Source: Paragorgia papillata
Taxonomy: Eukaryota; Cnidaria; Anthozoa; Scleralcyonacea; Coralliidae
Direction: 5' to 3'
DNA: 64,000 nt
NCBI GenBank assembly: GCA_035771165.1
Contig: JAWNZC010000338.1
Location: forward strand, 496,001-560,000
Both the position numbers and the translations under genes were made by a program. Shown here piece after piece: positions 1 to 11,779 of this stretch. Each line of letters starts with the position of its first letter. Within the stretch, counting starts at the first letter, position 1. The notes beneath the pieces were generated by a model that saw nothing but the letters and a program-made list of their open reading frames with translations, was not told the origin of the DNA and searched no databases.

Positions 1-61
1 AAAGCCCCGGAAATTCGCCAGGAAAATTTAGTAAGTCTGTTGAAACATAATTTTTCTATTT

Positions 62-232
62 CTTTCAGTTATAGATGCACCGAAAACGTCACAACTCACA
101 ACGTGGTAATAACATTAGTTCTCAACTGCGTCTCGTGGGCCACTTTTTTGTTCTTACCCGACGTTGTGATGTCATCTGTGCACCTATAACTGAACAAACA
201 ACAACAAAAATGCAATCTATTTGTTAAATAGA
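62..232. repeat. Foldback element family, copy 1
   Basis: CAGTTATAGATGCACCGAAA and its reverse-complement partner ending TGTGCACCTATAACTG flank a centre reading CTGCGTCTCGTGGGCCAC. Copies 2 and 3 are at 51.0 and 53.2 kb. Confidence 0.75.
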
Positions 233-387
233 AACCTACAGGACCCTATAGGTTGGCCTATAAACTACTCTATAGGTCAACCTATAGATATCGAACTGAA
301 TCCGAATGAACTACGAAGGAAACATGGCGGTTTTTGTTGTTGCGACAAAATGAGTCGGACATTAATGTACTTTTGATCGAACTGAGA

Positions 388-512
388 TTAGAATGAATGA
401 ATGAATGAATGAATGAATGAATGAATGAATGAATGAATGAATGAATGAATGAATGAATGAATGAATGAATGAATGAATGAATGAATGAATGAATGAATGA
501 ATGAATGAATGA
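388..512. repeat. (GAAT)n microsatellite
   Basis: About 30 uninterrupted tetranucleotide units. Confidence 0.95.
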
Positions 513-639
513 TTGATTGATTGAACGAATGAATGTGAACGTGATTTTGTTAATTGTGTTAAGTTAAATCTTATATTAAATAATTAAAGCTTTAAAAGAA
601 ACAAGAGATTTGGAACTGAAGAATACCTACAAGAAAACC

Positions 640-795
640 AACACCAAACAACAACAAACAAACAAAACAAACAAACAAACAAACAAACAACACCAACGCC
701 AACATTCAACCGGTAACAACACCACCAACACCAACACCAACAACAAGAACACCAAACACCCACCAACACCAGTGCCAACACCAAACACCACCACC

Positions 796-851
<56 letters not shown>

Positions 852-900
852 AAAGTAACACCAACACCATACAGGAACAACAACATAAACATCGCCACCA
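640..900. repeat. CA-rich low-complexity tract (ACCA, ACA, CAACAA units)
   Basis: Asn/Thr or Cys/Trp-rich frames across it are artefacts of the repeat. Confidence 0.9.
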
Positions 901-1079
901 ACAACAACAGGATAAAGGACAAAGGACTGGGGGCTAATCATCCTTACTTGCAGCCAGTGGCTGAATTGCGAAGGACGCAGATCAACGTGGCCGTGTCGAG
1001 GCATATCAAAGGCGCTCCAAGCAGCCGCCAACGACACAGTTCAGACCACGGATCACAGCTAAGATGTTAGGTGTTGATT

Positions 1080-1285
1080 TTATGGAGGGAGGAAAACCGG
1101 AGAACCCGGCGAAAAACCCTCGAAGCACAGGAGAGATCAACTACAACTCTACTCACATGAGTCCAAGCCCGACAACGGGGTCATTCCCAAGCGGTCACCC
1201 ATCCAAGCACTAACCCCGTCTAACTGCAGTGGGCTTAACTTTTTGGTGAGAGGCAGCGCGCTAACAGTACACGCCACCCGTGCTC
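1080..1285 (-). repeat. 5S rRNA-derived SINE or 5S pseudogene
   Basis: On the minus strand the sequence AAGTTAAGCCCACTGCAG, then GGTTAGTGCTTGGATGGGTG and ACCGCTTGGGAATGACC, matches the 5S rRNA internal promoter region (AAGCTAAGC, TTAGTACTTGGATGGGTGACC). Box C is almost intact. The match covers about 1163-1275, close to the 120 nt of 5S RNA. A GC-rich non-5S tail (GGGTTTTTCGCCGGGTTC) follows, as in SINE3-type elements. Divergence in the 5' half argues against a functional 5S gene. Confidence 0.7.
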
Positions 1286-1432
1286 CCCTGCAACATCTTC
1301 AGAGACAACCTGTAACACCATACAGTAACAACAACATAAACATCAATACCAACAAGACCACCAACACCACCAAACTCTAAAAAGACACCAACACCAACAC
1401 AAGTACCAAGATCACCGCCGTTTAATTACTAC

Positions 1433-1736
1433 ATAAATTCCATACATCGTATAATCTACTGCACCTTCTGAAGGAGCACTTATCGCCAAATCATTTATTC
1501 CATCAGCATTGAAGTCAACTACAGCAACAGCGAATCCAAATCTGCTGTTCTCCACATTTCCATCAAGAATTTGATTAGCAGTTTGATCTATATCAGTATA
1601 GTTTGCTCGCGTATAATTCATTTTCGCCGACAATATATATACACGTCCATGTTGACTGTTGCCAGGGTTACCATACCAAGGTGCGCCAGCAATCAATACA
1701 TGGTCCAAACCAGTTAGCTGGCCAGAAATAAGACTC
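1433..1736 (-). CDS. GPLD1: GPLD1-like gene, exon 5 (FG-GAP beta-propeller repeat); gene continues off the left edge
   Basis: This exon encodes one FG-GAP repeat of the C-terminal beta-propeller of glycosylphosphatidylinositol-specific phospholipase D. Visible motifs are IAGAPWYG, GRVYIL, an ILDG...SRFGFAVAVVDFN stretch and a calcium-loop-like DFNADGINDLAISAP. The acceptor is a pyrimidine-rich tract ending in tcag before 1736, and its first base completes the Trp codon left by exon 4. The donor is gtagta at 1432; gtaatt three bases further on would also keep phase 0. FG-GAP repeats also occur in integrin alpha chains, but the linked upstream exons match GPLD1 in order. The remaining propeller repeats (about 340 residues in human) are not in the window. 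Confidence 0.85.
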
Positions 1737-3631
1737 CTGAAAACAGAAAATATATTAATGCTAAAAGAAAGAACTTGTGTCTTTTTTGTGGCCTTTGATG
1801 GTCATTTAAATTATTCATTTAAAATGTGTTCCCATTTTAAATCTGTCCGTAATCTCGCAGTTAATTTTGCATAACAATTAAAACTCGTTGAAAACTTGTT
1901 AAAGGGTAAGAGCAACAAAAATTACAAGTATACAATTATTTTAATTTCTGATTAACAAACTGTCTTGTACTCATGACCCTCGTTAAATTGTACTCCACCC
2001 TCTTTAAATAAAGTTTTTCTTCTTCTTCTTCTTCAACTCTTGTGCCAAACAACGTCACTAATTTTGACAAAAGACAATCTTGCCGTTCACCATCTTGTTG
2101 TAAGACCTTGCCCAATTAATTGACGTCACTAGCTGGGTAAACCTGATGAAACTTCTTCTGGCAGCTGAATTTCTGTGGTATGTTCTTAAAGTGTTGTGGT
2201 TTAATAAAGAATAAAAATTATCTACAAAAAATGAGTTTCAGACTTATATATGTGAAATAATGGCTAACATTTTCGCTTTACACAGCTTGTGACGTCACAG
2301 GCATATCAAAAATGTATCCAAGATGGCAGATACTGATTCAGATTAGCAACTTTAAAAGTGCAATTAAGTTGATTTATTGGAATACTTTGGTTCTAAATAA
2401 CACACTAGATTGTATCTTCATATCATTGGTTTGCTTTTGAGGGTTTTTGTTTTGTTGCCCATTCCCTTTAATGGACAAACAAATAAAATCGACCTCAGTC
2501 GTTAGCTGACGCCACGCACATAACACAAGCAGACCTCAATGACCATTATCCAGGTCATATACTTCGCCTTTGACAGTTAAAAATCACTTTATTCATGTCA
2601 TTCTCAATTTCACCCGATTACACACACACGAAAAAATGTAATCTAATTGTTAAAGGTAGCTACTGAAATATAAAAATATTTTCAAGAGGTGAAAAGTAAA
2701 ATGTTATGCAAGCCAATAGCCGAGTTGAATGAAGCATTTCGTATATCCCAAATGAAAATATTCCGGTAAAGACCTACCTAATATGAACGAGTTTTCTGAT
2801 TGGTTATAAGTAACCAATCACATTGTCAATTATATCAATTCCTTCCCATGCTCCTTACTGATTAGGGTTAGGGGAAGGTTACGGGTTTGGGTTGGTTAGG
2901 ATATCTAAACCAATCAGAAGCCTTCTTAGTTTTGGTATAGGTGATAACCCAATTATAAAAATCCTTACCATTGCACGAATGAAAACACCATTATTTGTTT
3001 TGTATAACACCAATGAAAATATATCCTCGCGACCGTTATTGGTTTTGAAGGTTTAATTTACAACGATTGCGTTTAATGCACTGACCGAGCCGCGCAATCG
3101 AACAAAACGTAAAGCACAAAAACACACGATCAATGGAAAAGAAATATACAGTGAATGGAACAAATACAGGGTAAATGGAACAAAAATACAGGGTAAATGA
3201 CGTAGGCAGTGCTAAACTGATTATATTTATACTGGACAACTCTATCAGTTATTTCAAGAAGGCCAGTATAAGGGCTATCCCTCAATGCAATGCAATGCAA
3301 TGCAAATTCTATTCAATACCACGTGATCAATAATCTCCCAATCACGTAGTGATAATTTAGTAAAATGTAAATAACTAGAGGTTACTATCGCAAGTAAATA
3401 AAATGCTAGGCACAAAGGAAACATAAAACTATAAAAGGGTGTACGTGGCATATAATTATACGAATTTGCTAAATCATTCAAAGTCAAAAATGTTAATCTT
3501 CCCTTAGAGATCTTAATTTTTTTTTTGCAAGCCATATGATCAATGTAAAACATAATTAAAAAAACAAAAACATAAAAAAAATAAAAAATAATAATAATAA
3601 TTTAGCTGACTTTCATGCACACCGTACTTAC
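1737..3631 (-). other. GPLD1 intron 4
   Basis: No coding or repeat structure found apart from a CTTCTT run near 2020 and a short GCAAT repeat near 3285 (just inside the exon 4 side). Confidence 0.7.
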
Positions 3632-4043
3632 CATCCCAATCTTGCATATTTATTTTTCGTGAAAAACGCAAAAGGCTTGCTCACTCCCTTTTCTTTTGAA
3701 ATGTTATTAATGTCGCCAGTCGAATGGCTACTCAGAAATCTCTTTTTTGCTGCCCGTACTTTAGCCGCTGTCTTTCCTTTGATAGACAAATATACACCTC
3801 GCGACGTTCGTGTAGTAGTCACATCCAGTTCATTTACCTTTTTGAAGTACATCAATGATATTCTTGGTCTATATTTAAGTTTGTTATCCTCTTTGCGATC
3901 GCTCGATATCGAATTTCGTGCAGGATTGCATCTAAGATGTATGGTACTTTTTGGAATGTCACAAGTTTCCGGTCCATTCTCAAACATGCGCGTGGTCTCA
4001 TTCCAAATTATAGACGACCATGCTGCCATATCAGATTTTCCAC
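3632..4043 (-). CDS. GPLD1: GPLD1-like gene, exon 4 (linker between catalytic domain and propeller)
   Basis: The exon begins GGKSDMAAW and ends KYARLGW, matching human GGLDDMAFW and PYARLGW, which mark the end of the catalytic domain and the start of the propeller. In between are a conserved ENG.ETC segment and a RGVYLSI stretch like human RGVFFSV. The acceptor is gttgtag before 4043; the donor is gtaagt at 3631. Length is 412 nt with two bases left over, which fit the single base opening exon 5. The middle (roughly residues 45-115 of the exon) is poorly conserved and rich in Lys and Ser, as in other GPLD1 proteins. Confidence 0.88.
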
Positions 4044-4519
4044 CTACAACATATTCATTGAAAATATTTGAGTTGTAGCCCGGCATTGTGATAAATTTAC
4101 TTTATTTGAGTTTGTTGTCACTGACTTTTGATTATAATTTCTTAGTTTTCTACATATCTTTTTCCATTGATAGATAGGTAATTGGACCTAGCGTCTATTC
4201 ATCTTTCTTCGTATACAGTGACACACTGGTGTTAGACATTGTGTCTATTACACGGTATCAAACAATACATACTAGGGTTAATTTAATCCTTCCTCTTTTC
4301 TCACTTACTATAAGCTTATTTTATTCTCGCTTTTCATTGGTTAAAACCTTTTGAATGTAAATTCAAATATCTAGTTTTACTGTGATTGTAATTTAGTTTC
4401 TGAAGATGCTGTACGTAATACAACGAAACGTTAGATCTTAATAAATATTTAAAAAATATCACTGCTATCACTGCTAAAAATACCATCGCATTGGGTGATT
4501 ACTGAAATAAACTTATTTA

Positions 4520-4590
4520 GGATGTATATATATATATATATATATATGTTAGTTGAAATTGTAGCTTGGTGTAATATATATATATAATGA
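4520..4590. repeat. (TA)n tracts in GPLD1 intron 3
   Basis: Two short TA runs. Similar runs occur at 25190-25215, 27950-27970, 30420-30450, 44784-44836, 45023-45052, 45435-45458 and 54820-54930. Confidence 0.85.
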
Positions 4591-5476
4591 TGTGTGATTT
4601 TGATTATTAGTAAAGATAGATAGGTAAGGCGTATAGATAGAGGATAGAGTATGAATTAGAGAGAGAAAAGGGAGGGCGTAAAGGATATTATAGTGCATGG
4701 ATAAGAATGCGTTGGGAAAAAGGTTATTTTTTATGCAAAGTCGGCAAACCTCGACGCGTTCTGACCTTACAGTCTTGTTCAGGAGGGATTTTTAGGAGAA
4801 TGGGAGTTCTGTTGTATGTATAGTATAGAGAGGGGAGAGTTGGAGGAGTGTAAGAAAGGGGATTACAGAGAGAGCGGGAGAGAGAGTTAGATGTCTTAAA
4901 TTTATACTAAGAATCCAAGACGGTGCATAAACATGCAGTTACTTTAAGTTACCTCTAGATATTTATAAAAATTGGGTCGTTACTAAAAGAGATGACTCAA
5001 ATTGGACTCTCACAGTCTTTCCGCGCGGGGCTTTTCCAAAATATGTCGTCGAGTTTTTTAATTTTTTTTCCGAATTTGTCGTCAAGCTTCAGTGGGTTGC
5101 CTAAATATTTTAGCCATCTCATGGATTATCTAACCACAATAAAAACCCTAACAGTCAGAAATCTAGCTAATTGCTTATCTTTTTGAAAAAAATACAGTAT
5201 ATTTTGGAAAAGTCGACGGAAAGAGTCTTGAATCTAACGTAATTATTTCAATCTGTCATGCATAATTGTTGTTGGGGTACTTTTTCTCTGTCTAACGCCA
5301 AACCATTTTACTTGTCAAGGAAAAATGTAAACATGTATCGCTTCAATAATATATCGCCGTTAACATTACTGAGGAGCAACTAACAGGGTGTGATGGGAGG
5401 GGGGATGGGCGACCCCAAGTCTTTACCTAAAGAGAATCACTTTGCCATCATTATTACAAATATGTTCTATATTTAA

Positions 5477-5770
5477 TTCAAAAACTCATTAATAATTCAT
5501 GAGGAAAACACAAAGAAAAATCATAACCGTATCGTGGTTTTATATGTGATAAAACATTCTCCTGATTTACATAAACTTTAGCTTTGATTTTCTCGCCTTA
5601 GACAACGTTATTTTTCAAAATTACTACGCCAACGAACTTACCAAATGGTGATCGTTTTTAAAGCTATTCAAAACACTCGCAGAACGTGTTTTATCAGATC
5701 TAAAACACTCGGCTTCGCCTCGTGTTTTATATCTGATAAAACACTCCTGCTCGTGTTTTAAATATTACTT
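5477..5770. repeat. Foldback-type element, second copy of the one at 29.4 kb
   Basis: Shares both ends and the palindromic core (AAAACACTCG...CGTGTTTTA) with 29412-29727. It lies in GPLD1 intron 3. Confidence 0.7.
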
Positions 5771-6749
5771 CAAAAGCATTCAGCATACCGGAATTATAGT
5801 CATAAATTACAAATTCCATTACACGCAGCCCCAATCTCGTACTCAGAGCCCGCGTTCCTTATAGCCATCGCCAGGAACACGAGACTCTTATGGGATAATC
5901 CATCACCCGAACCATAAAAATATGGTTCCGCTTCAAAAGAAGCGGCCTTTAGTTAGCCAATAAAAACACTTCCCGGTCACATGCGCAATATATTTTACGC
6001 CATCTGACGCCATCCTGGCAAGTTCCCCCGGCACTTTTGACCTTCCCACGACACTTGAGGGAATTAGAGGCAATAGAGGGAATTAACCAATTGCGAAAAA
6101 AGCCAATGAATTATTTTAATTAATATCGAAAACATGTCTCGAGTTTCATCAACCAAAAGACGAAAGCATGGAACGACCTGGACCACCTGGTGTTCTGCAC
6201 CCAATTGCTCAAACAACGCAAAGAGAAACAAAGATATGACTCTTTTCAAAACTGTCGGGAGAACTTGCCGGCCGCATGCTACGCCATCCCATGCAATCCT
6301 AGCAAGTTCCCCCGGCAGTTTTAACCTTCTTTTGAAAAAACTCTTTCTTTCTAAAAACTCATTCTTCTTTTGACGTCATTTCCGGTACGTAGTTACCAAC
6401 ATTGTTCTCACCAAACTTTGGAACGTCAAGATACATTGGAATTTTGTTCAGGAGAACCCATCAGGACAACAAATATGTAAAATATATGAGACAAGCATTT
6501 TAACATACAATTGAAAGATAATCCCGGCTGTATAAACTCCCATGCTCTTGACAGACTTGCGCCAACGTAAGTTTATACCGGGATACACGTGCGATTTTTA
6601 AAGACATAGCTAGCACAGGTATCAGGTATGTCAATATCATGGTCCCACCCAGAGCAAACGCTCTTGACCGCTTACTTCCAACTGACTGAGCAATCTTTAT
6701 ATTTACATTAAAATATCAAGCAAGTGGTTTAATAGAATATATTTCTCAC

Positions 6750-6949
6750 CAAGGTAATAGGCGTGAAGCTCTTCCACAAGAAAAGGTGATTTATGAGCAA
6801 AGATTGAAAACAAATCCGCTCCTGCTAACTTTTCACCAATCCACTCGGCATAAAGAATGAAGGAACAAGAACGTATTACATCGGCACCAATTTTCTCTTC
6901 ACCATATAGCCCCTTGTAGATGTTCACAAGATCACCTGCTGGGATATAC
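6750..6949 (-). CDS. GPLD1: GPLD1-like gene, exon 3 (catalytic domain, C-terminal part)
   Basis: The 200-nt exon encodes NIYKGLYGEEKIGADVI, then the strongly conserved KSPFLVEELHAYYLG, matching human KSPFLVEQFQEYFLGG. The acceptor is aatgtag before 6949. The first base completes a Trp codon shared with exon 2, giving RWYIP where human has RWYVP. The donor is gtgaga at 6749. The open frame that runs on to 6703 is intron read-through. Confidence 0.9.
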
Positions 6950-7555
6950 CTACATTAAACAGAACATTGGTGAGAACAAATAGTTCTTTCCAATTAGAAT
7001 GGCAGCCAGTGTTAATAACAGTAACAGAAGTTACATCTATGATAGTGACATGGACACCGCGATACTGACACACACTAACACTGCTCTGAAAAATGGCAGT
7101 TTGGTGGATAAATAACACAACAAGTGTGTCTGGGTTTGTAAAAATTCCAACTGAATACTTTTACAGTTATCGAATTTTTACTACTACAGCTAATAATCAC
7201 AGGAGATTGAATGGGCTTGTATAAAGGCCGTAAAACGATAATAAAATATTGGAAAATATTAATTCACTCGAATATCAATTTTAAGATGATTCTGATAAAT
7301 TCATGTTCACTTATAGCTTTTTAAAGTTCTCACTTTAGCTCAAAACATTTCTTTGAGAAAAATCCGTGTGAAAGAAACCTCTTGTCACTTATTCACACAA
7401 AATAAATAATGCGCTTTTTCCTTGTTTAGAAATAATAAAACACGATTTCCTGTCCAGAATCTGAAAGCCCTCATAAAATGCTTCACTTTCAGCGAATAAA
7501 AAAAATTAAATAAAATTATGATTTGATTGTCTACAGTAACCTTATATAATGACAA

Positions 7556-8640
7556 AGAGAAGGACAAAAACAAGAACAAGGACAACGATAAGAACAAAGA
7601 TAAGAACAAGGAAAAGACACGGACAAAAACAAGAACAAGGACAGTGATAAGGAGAGTTATACAAGGACAAAGACAAAGACAAGGAGAAGGACAATGATAC
7701 GAACAAGGACAATGATAAGGACAAAAACAAGACAGACAAGAACAAGAAAAAAGACAAGGCCAAAGACAAGGACAAGAAAAAAGACAAAGACAAGGACTCA
7801 CAAGGACAAACACAAGAACAACGACAAAGAAAAGGACAAGGAACAATGATAAGGACAATGACAAGGGCAAAAACAAGGACAAAAACAAGAACAAGAACAA
7901 GGACAATGATAAGAACAAAGACAAGGACAAGAAAAAAGACAAGGACAAGTACAAACACAAGAACAAGGACAAAGAAAAGGACAAGGACAATGACAATGAC
8001 AATGACAATGACAATGACAATGACAATGACAAGGACAAGGACAAGGACAAGGACAAGGACAAGGACAAGGACAAGGACAAGGACAAGGACAAGGACAAGG
8101 ACAAGGACAAGGACAAGGACAAGGACAAGGACAAGGACAAGGACAAGGACAAGGACAAGGACAGAACAAAGACAAGGACAAAAACAAGAACAAGGACAAT
8201 GATAAGAACAAAGACAAGGACAAGAAAAAGGACAAGACAAGGACAAAGACAAAGACAATGACAAGAAGAAGGACAAAGACAATGATAAGGACACAATGAC
8301 AAAGACAAGAACAAAGATAACGAGAAAGGCAAGGACATAGACAAATACAACGATACTGTATAAGGACAAAGATAACGAAAAAGACAAAGACAAGAAAAAA
8401 AAGAATAAGAACAAGAACAAGCACGAAGATATAAGGACAAAGAGAAAGACTAGGACAAAGACTAGGACAAAAACTCGGACGAAGACACGAACGAGAATGA
8501 CAAACTAAACAAAAACAAAGACAAGGAAAATAACAATAATAAGAACAAGGACAAAGACAAGGACAATGAGAATGACAAAGACAAGGAAAATTAAAATAAT
8601 AAGAACAAGGACAAAGACAAGGACAACGAGAAAGACAATG
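7556..8640. repeat. (AAGGAC)n-type hexanucleotide array in GPLD1 intron 2
   Basis: Purine-rich plus strand with a pure core at about 8026-8161 and degenerate flanks (AATGAC, AAAGAC variants). All long frames over it are artefacts. Confidence 0.95.
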
Positions 8641-8684
8641 TGATGATGACGATTATAATAACAAAATTAATAACAATATAATAC

Positions 8685-8905
8685 CAGCGTTCCGGCGAGA
8701 AAACGTCTTGGAGATCTCCTTCAAACATGGAAACCATGTCACCACCAAAGTCACCCCAAGGGTGAGCTGTAGAAAACGAACCATGAAAATTGACTTTGGC
8801 CATCGTCTGCAGAAATCCTTGATCAATACCTAAGCTATGCCACGTAATGTCGGCAACTTGGTGAGAGACAACACCAAATGTAAAGGCAATCAGTTTTCTA
8901 GTTGC
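8685..8905 (-). CDS. GPLD1: GPLD1-like gene, exon 2 (zinc-dependent catalytic core)
   Basis: The exon encodes RKLIAFTFGVVSHQVADITW followed by HSLG, then NFHGSFSTAHPWGDFGGD, matching human KLVAFLFG.TSHMAADVSWHSLG and DFHGSYSEAHSAGDFGGD. The His and Asp residues in SHQVADITWH and GDFGGD are the expected metal ligands of the zinc-dependent phospholipase fold. The acceptor is cctttag before 8905, phase 0 with exon 1; the donor is gtatta at 8684, splitting a Trp codon. Because it starts on an internal codon, the ATG at 8803 is not a real start. Intron 2 downstream holds a kilobase of hexanucleotide repeat. Confidence 0.92.
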
Positions 8906-9359
8906 CTAAAGGGAATTTGAAGACAACCATGCAGTCATATCATTGCACGTACTTTAGCGGTAAAATTGTATGGGTATTTAACGCGACTTTATATTGAATT
9001 CACACATCTAATTGTTCAGCTGGTTTATCAACAATCTTTAAGATATAAGCTGTTTATGCTGAGAAAATCGATCGGAAAGCCAAAGAAAGATAGATATAGT
9101 TCCTCTCTGACGAAGGGCCTTTGCTCGAAACATTAGAAACTACGTTCAATAATTTCGGCAGTATTCAAACCTTACTATATTTCGATTTGTATTTCAACAC
9201 TGCCTACGCAGCACACTTTTATTTCACTGTTCAGACAGATAGACGGATACAGCACAGACAAACAGACAGACCAGCGGACAGACATAAAGTTTATCTATAT
9301 ACTCGGAATTTCATCAATATTACAATTGTTTTACACGAGAGCCGATATTTTGAAATTTT

Positions 9360-10515
9360 CCCCGAGCCCGGGCGTAGGGCCGAAGGCCCGGAGCCCGGTG
9401 AGGGTGCTAATCTCGACACGTGTGTAGTCCACTTTACACGCGTGTAGAAAAAGCGAGGGAGACGAAATCTGGGAAATAGTTTATATATATATACCCGTTT
9501 AGGGTGAAACCTCTGGTAGCGAAGACTTTAAGGTAAAACTATACTTCATACTTTGTATATATATATATATATATGTTTGGTACCGGTGTCACGCGGTAAG
9601 AATTGTTGGACACTGGTGACTAGCGACGAAGAAAACTACAAACTCTCAAACAAATAGTATTTTGCTTTCGTTTATTTAAACGAAACGAAATGGAGCACGA
9701 AGAAAAGAAGGATACAAACAACCCGTTTAATATATCTTGAAGAGAAACCAGAGAACTTGAAGAAACCAAACGCCGTATGGTAAACAAAAACTCGGTCTGC
9801 AGTGCTTGTAGTCACTCCGTGCCTCCGTGGTCAAGTTAACGGTATATTCTTGTTGTTTTCAAGTTTTCGCTTAACCTAAACAATATACAGCTTCACGTTT
9901 TCGTGCTTTCCCTTTGCTCGTCCAAACCATAAATCAGCTTAACTAAAGCTAACTTAAAACACTACCTTTATAAGCTTATGTAGACGTGATGTTTTTTATT
10001 GGCATTGCATGCACGGATGCACCTTTTATTTATTAAGTATTCATGGGCTTTGGCGATATTTTTGGCTGTATTTCCAAATTTTCGACTGAAACGTTGTCTG
10101 TTTAATACTTCTTTCTAGAATCCGATTCTACCGAATTGTTTTTATCTCGGACTCTATTATAAATGTAATTTTTGAGCTGTTGACTTTTAATTCTGCCTTT
10201 GGAAAACATGTATGCATAGGGAAGCCATTTAAAGCTTGTTAAAAATAATACCTTTTGAAACCTCCTAAAAACATATTTTGTACAACCAGAATTTAATAAT
10301 GAATGTAAGTTTTGCTTTGATATGTTAAGGCAGTTTAGTCATCTTATCCATAAATTATACAATTATCTTGAGGATTATCATTTGTTTTTATATCTGTTTG
10401 TTTTTATATATTGGCTGTATATCAGGTGTGCTTATTTTAATCAGGGTGGGTGGGTGGGTGGGTGGGTGTTGTTTCAAAAAAGCATTTAATAAAAGCGGGC
10501 GAGGGGTTGTTGCAT
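9360..10515 (+). repeat. 1.1-kb dispersed repeat, copy 1
   Basis: Begins CCCCGAGCCCGGGCGTAGGG and ends near a GGGT run and GCGAGGGGTTGTTGCATTCA. Copy 2 is at 30292-31400 in the same orientation, with scattered indels. Copy 1 carries an extra ~70-bp piece at about 9493-9562 matching half of the palindrome at 45.3 kb, inserted in a (TA)n tract. Family unknown. Confidence 0.8.
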
Positions 10516-10542
10516 TCATGTCTTTCAAGTTAGGCAATAATT

Positions 10543-11382
10543 ATGGCGACTTCAAAGCGTGCTCGTCCAGAAGAAGGATTTTACCGTAGTTTGGAGCGCA
10601 GTGTCAGTATAAATGCGGAGAAAATATTACCAAAACAACAAGGGAAAGTAGATACAGAAAAGATGTATCCAATTGAGGTAAGCAGAGAGATTGAATTCGT
10701 ATTCCTATCGAGCGAGCCGACTATAAACAGTACTTAAATCAATACTAAAAATCTGTCTTTGCTTTCTTATTGCATATATCATTGACCGGGACAAAGGCTC
10801 AAACAAAGTTAAAATTCACTTTTTGGGATATTCCAGCGATTTTGACGAATGGAGAGATGGAGACAAAGTAGTTAGTGGCGAGAAAGAGCATCAGCTTGGT
10901 CGTTTACTGCCACGATTTGTACCCAGTAATGATTCAATTCCTTGTTGGACAGGGCTTCTGCGTTTTTTTATCACCTTGGCAAAGAAATAAAAATTGGTTT
11001 ATTTTCATCCAAAAGGGAATCCCCAGATGTACGAATCGAAGAACGCATTGATTTGGATATTTACCAGGAATATTTCAGAAATATTGGAGTTGTCGTGAAA
11101 TCAAGGGGAAGAGATGTTCATGTGGTGAACGATAACAATGATCTTTGTGGCATTCTAGGAAGCAAATGGTTTGAGAGAATCCTTAATGTCAATGGGGACT
11201 TTTGCTATGCAGTTTCAGGGACTGTGAGATTTTGGTTGCACGAAAGAAAAGCAGTCAAAGAATTTTTTTACGTTGGGAATAGCCTTTTAGAAAACCATAT
11301 TGCAAATGACTTGCAAGTAATATTTACATTTGTTCGTGGAGATGGTGTAAAAGCAGAGTATCACACAAATGAATGGAAATAA
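10543..11382 (+). pseudogene. Chromo-barrel/Tudor-knot-like protein gene, probably broken
   Basis: Three pieces read in order. 10543-10677 starts MATSKRARPEEGFYRSLERS and ends at a possible donor ATTGAG|gtaagc. 10770-10950 gives IIDRDKGSNKVKIHFLGYSS then DFDEWRDGDKVV, like the chromo-barrel consensus for MRG15-type or Tudor-knot domains (KIHY.GW...DEWV). 10951-11382 gives GKEIKIGLFSSKRESPDVRI onward to the stop. No AG acceptor suits the second piece, and the second and third pieces are in different frames at a run of seven T (about 10965-10971). Either homopolymer indel or decay explains this. The gene lies on the plus strand inside GPLD1 intron 1. Function unknown. Confidence 0.5.
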
Positions 11383-11779
11383 ATTGACTGCAAAACATGA
11401 ACTGGTTATTATTTACTGTTTATTATATGACACAAGTTACTTCCGTTGAAATCGTGTGTTCTCATTGGCTGAGACGCGTCACGTGCCGGTCGATAATTTT
11501 CCGTAATCGACCGGTCGATTACAGATTTTGGCAGACATGTTGTTTACAACTAAACAATGAAAGAAAACCGCAAAAATTTTGTGAATTCAATAACCTGGGG
11601 ACTAAATTATGTATGAATGGGACGATGAGCAATCTGGCAGTGAGTTTTAGGATTCCGAAAGCGATGACAACAAGAGCAACAACATTGAAAACGATGAGTC
11701 TATGTCACACGCTCTATAGGTCACACTATTGACAATATATTAATTATATCCTTTAACATTTACCGTAAAGTAACATAAC

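Larger units (their letters stand above)
4044..6749 (-). other. GPLD1 intron 3
   Basis: Holds TA tracts, a foldback element (5477-5770) and a ~45-bp duplicated stretch GCAAGTTCCCCCGGCA at 6018 and 6303. No gene seen. Confidence 0.7.

Noticed and set aside
584..1037. Cys/Trp- and Asn/Thr-rich ORFs
   Set aside because: They come from the CA-rich low-complexity tract and run into the 5S-like repeat.
1412..1708. Integrin alpha subunit for the FG-GAP exon
   Set aside because: Splice phase and upstream exons match GPLD1 in order, including the ARLGW junction.
2820..2910. Telomere-like GGTTAG motifs
   Set aside because: Only a few degenerate, scattered units; no array.
3659..4078. 139-codon plus-strand ORF
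   Set aside because: Antisense shadow of GPLD1 exon 4.
7385..8440. Long Ser/Leu-rich frames up to 351 codons
   Set aside because: They are translations of the hexanucleotide array in several frames; no non-repeat homology.
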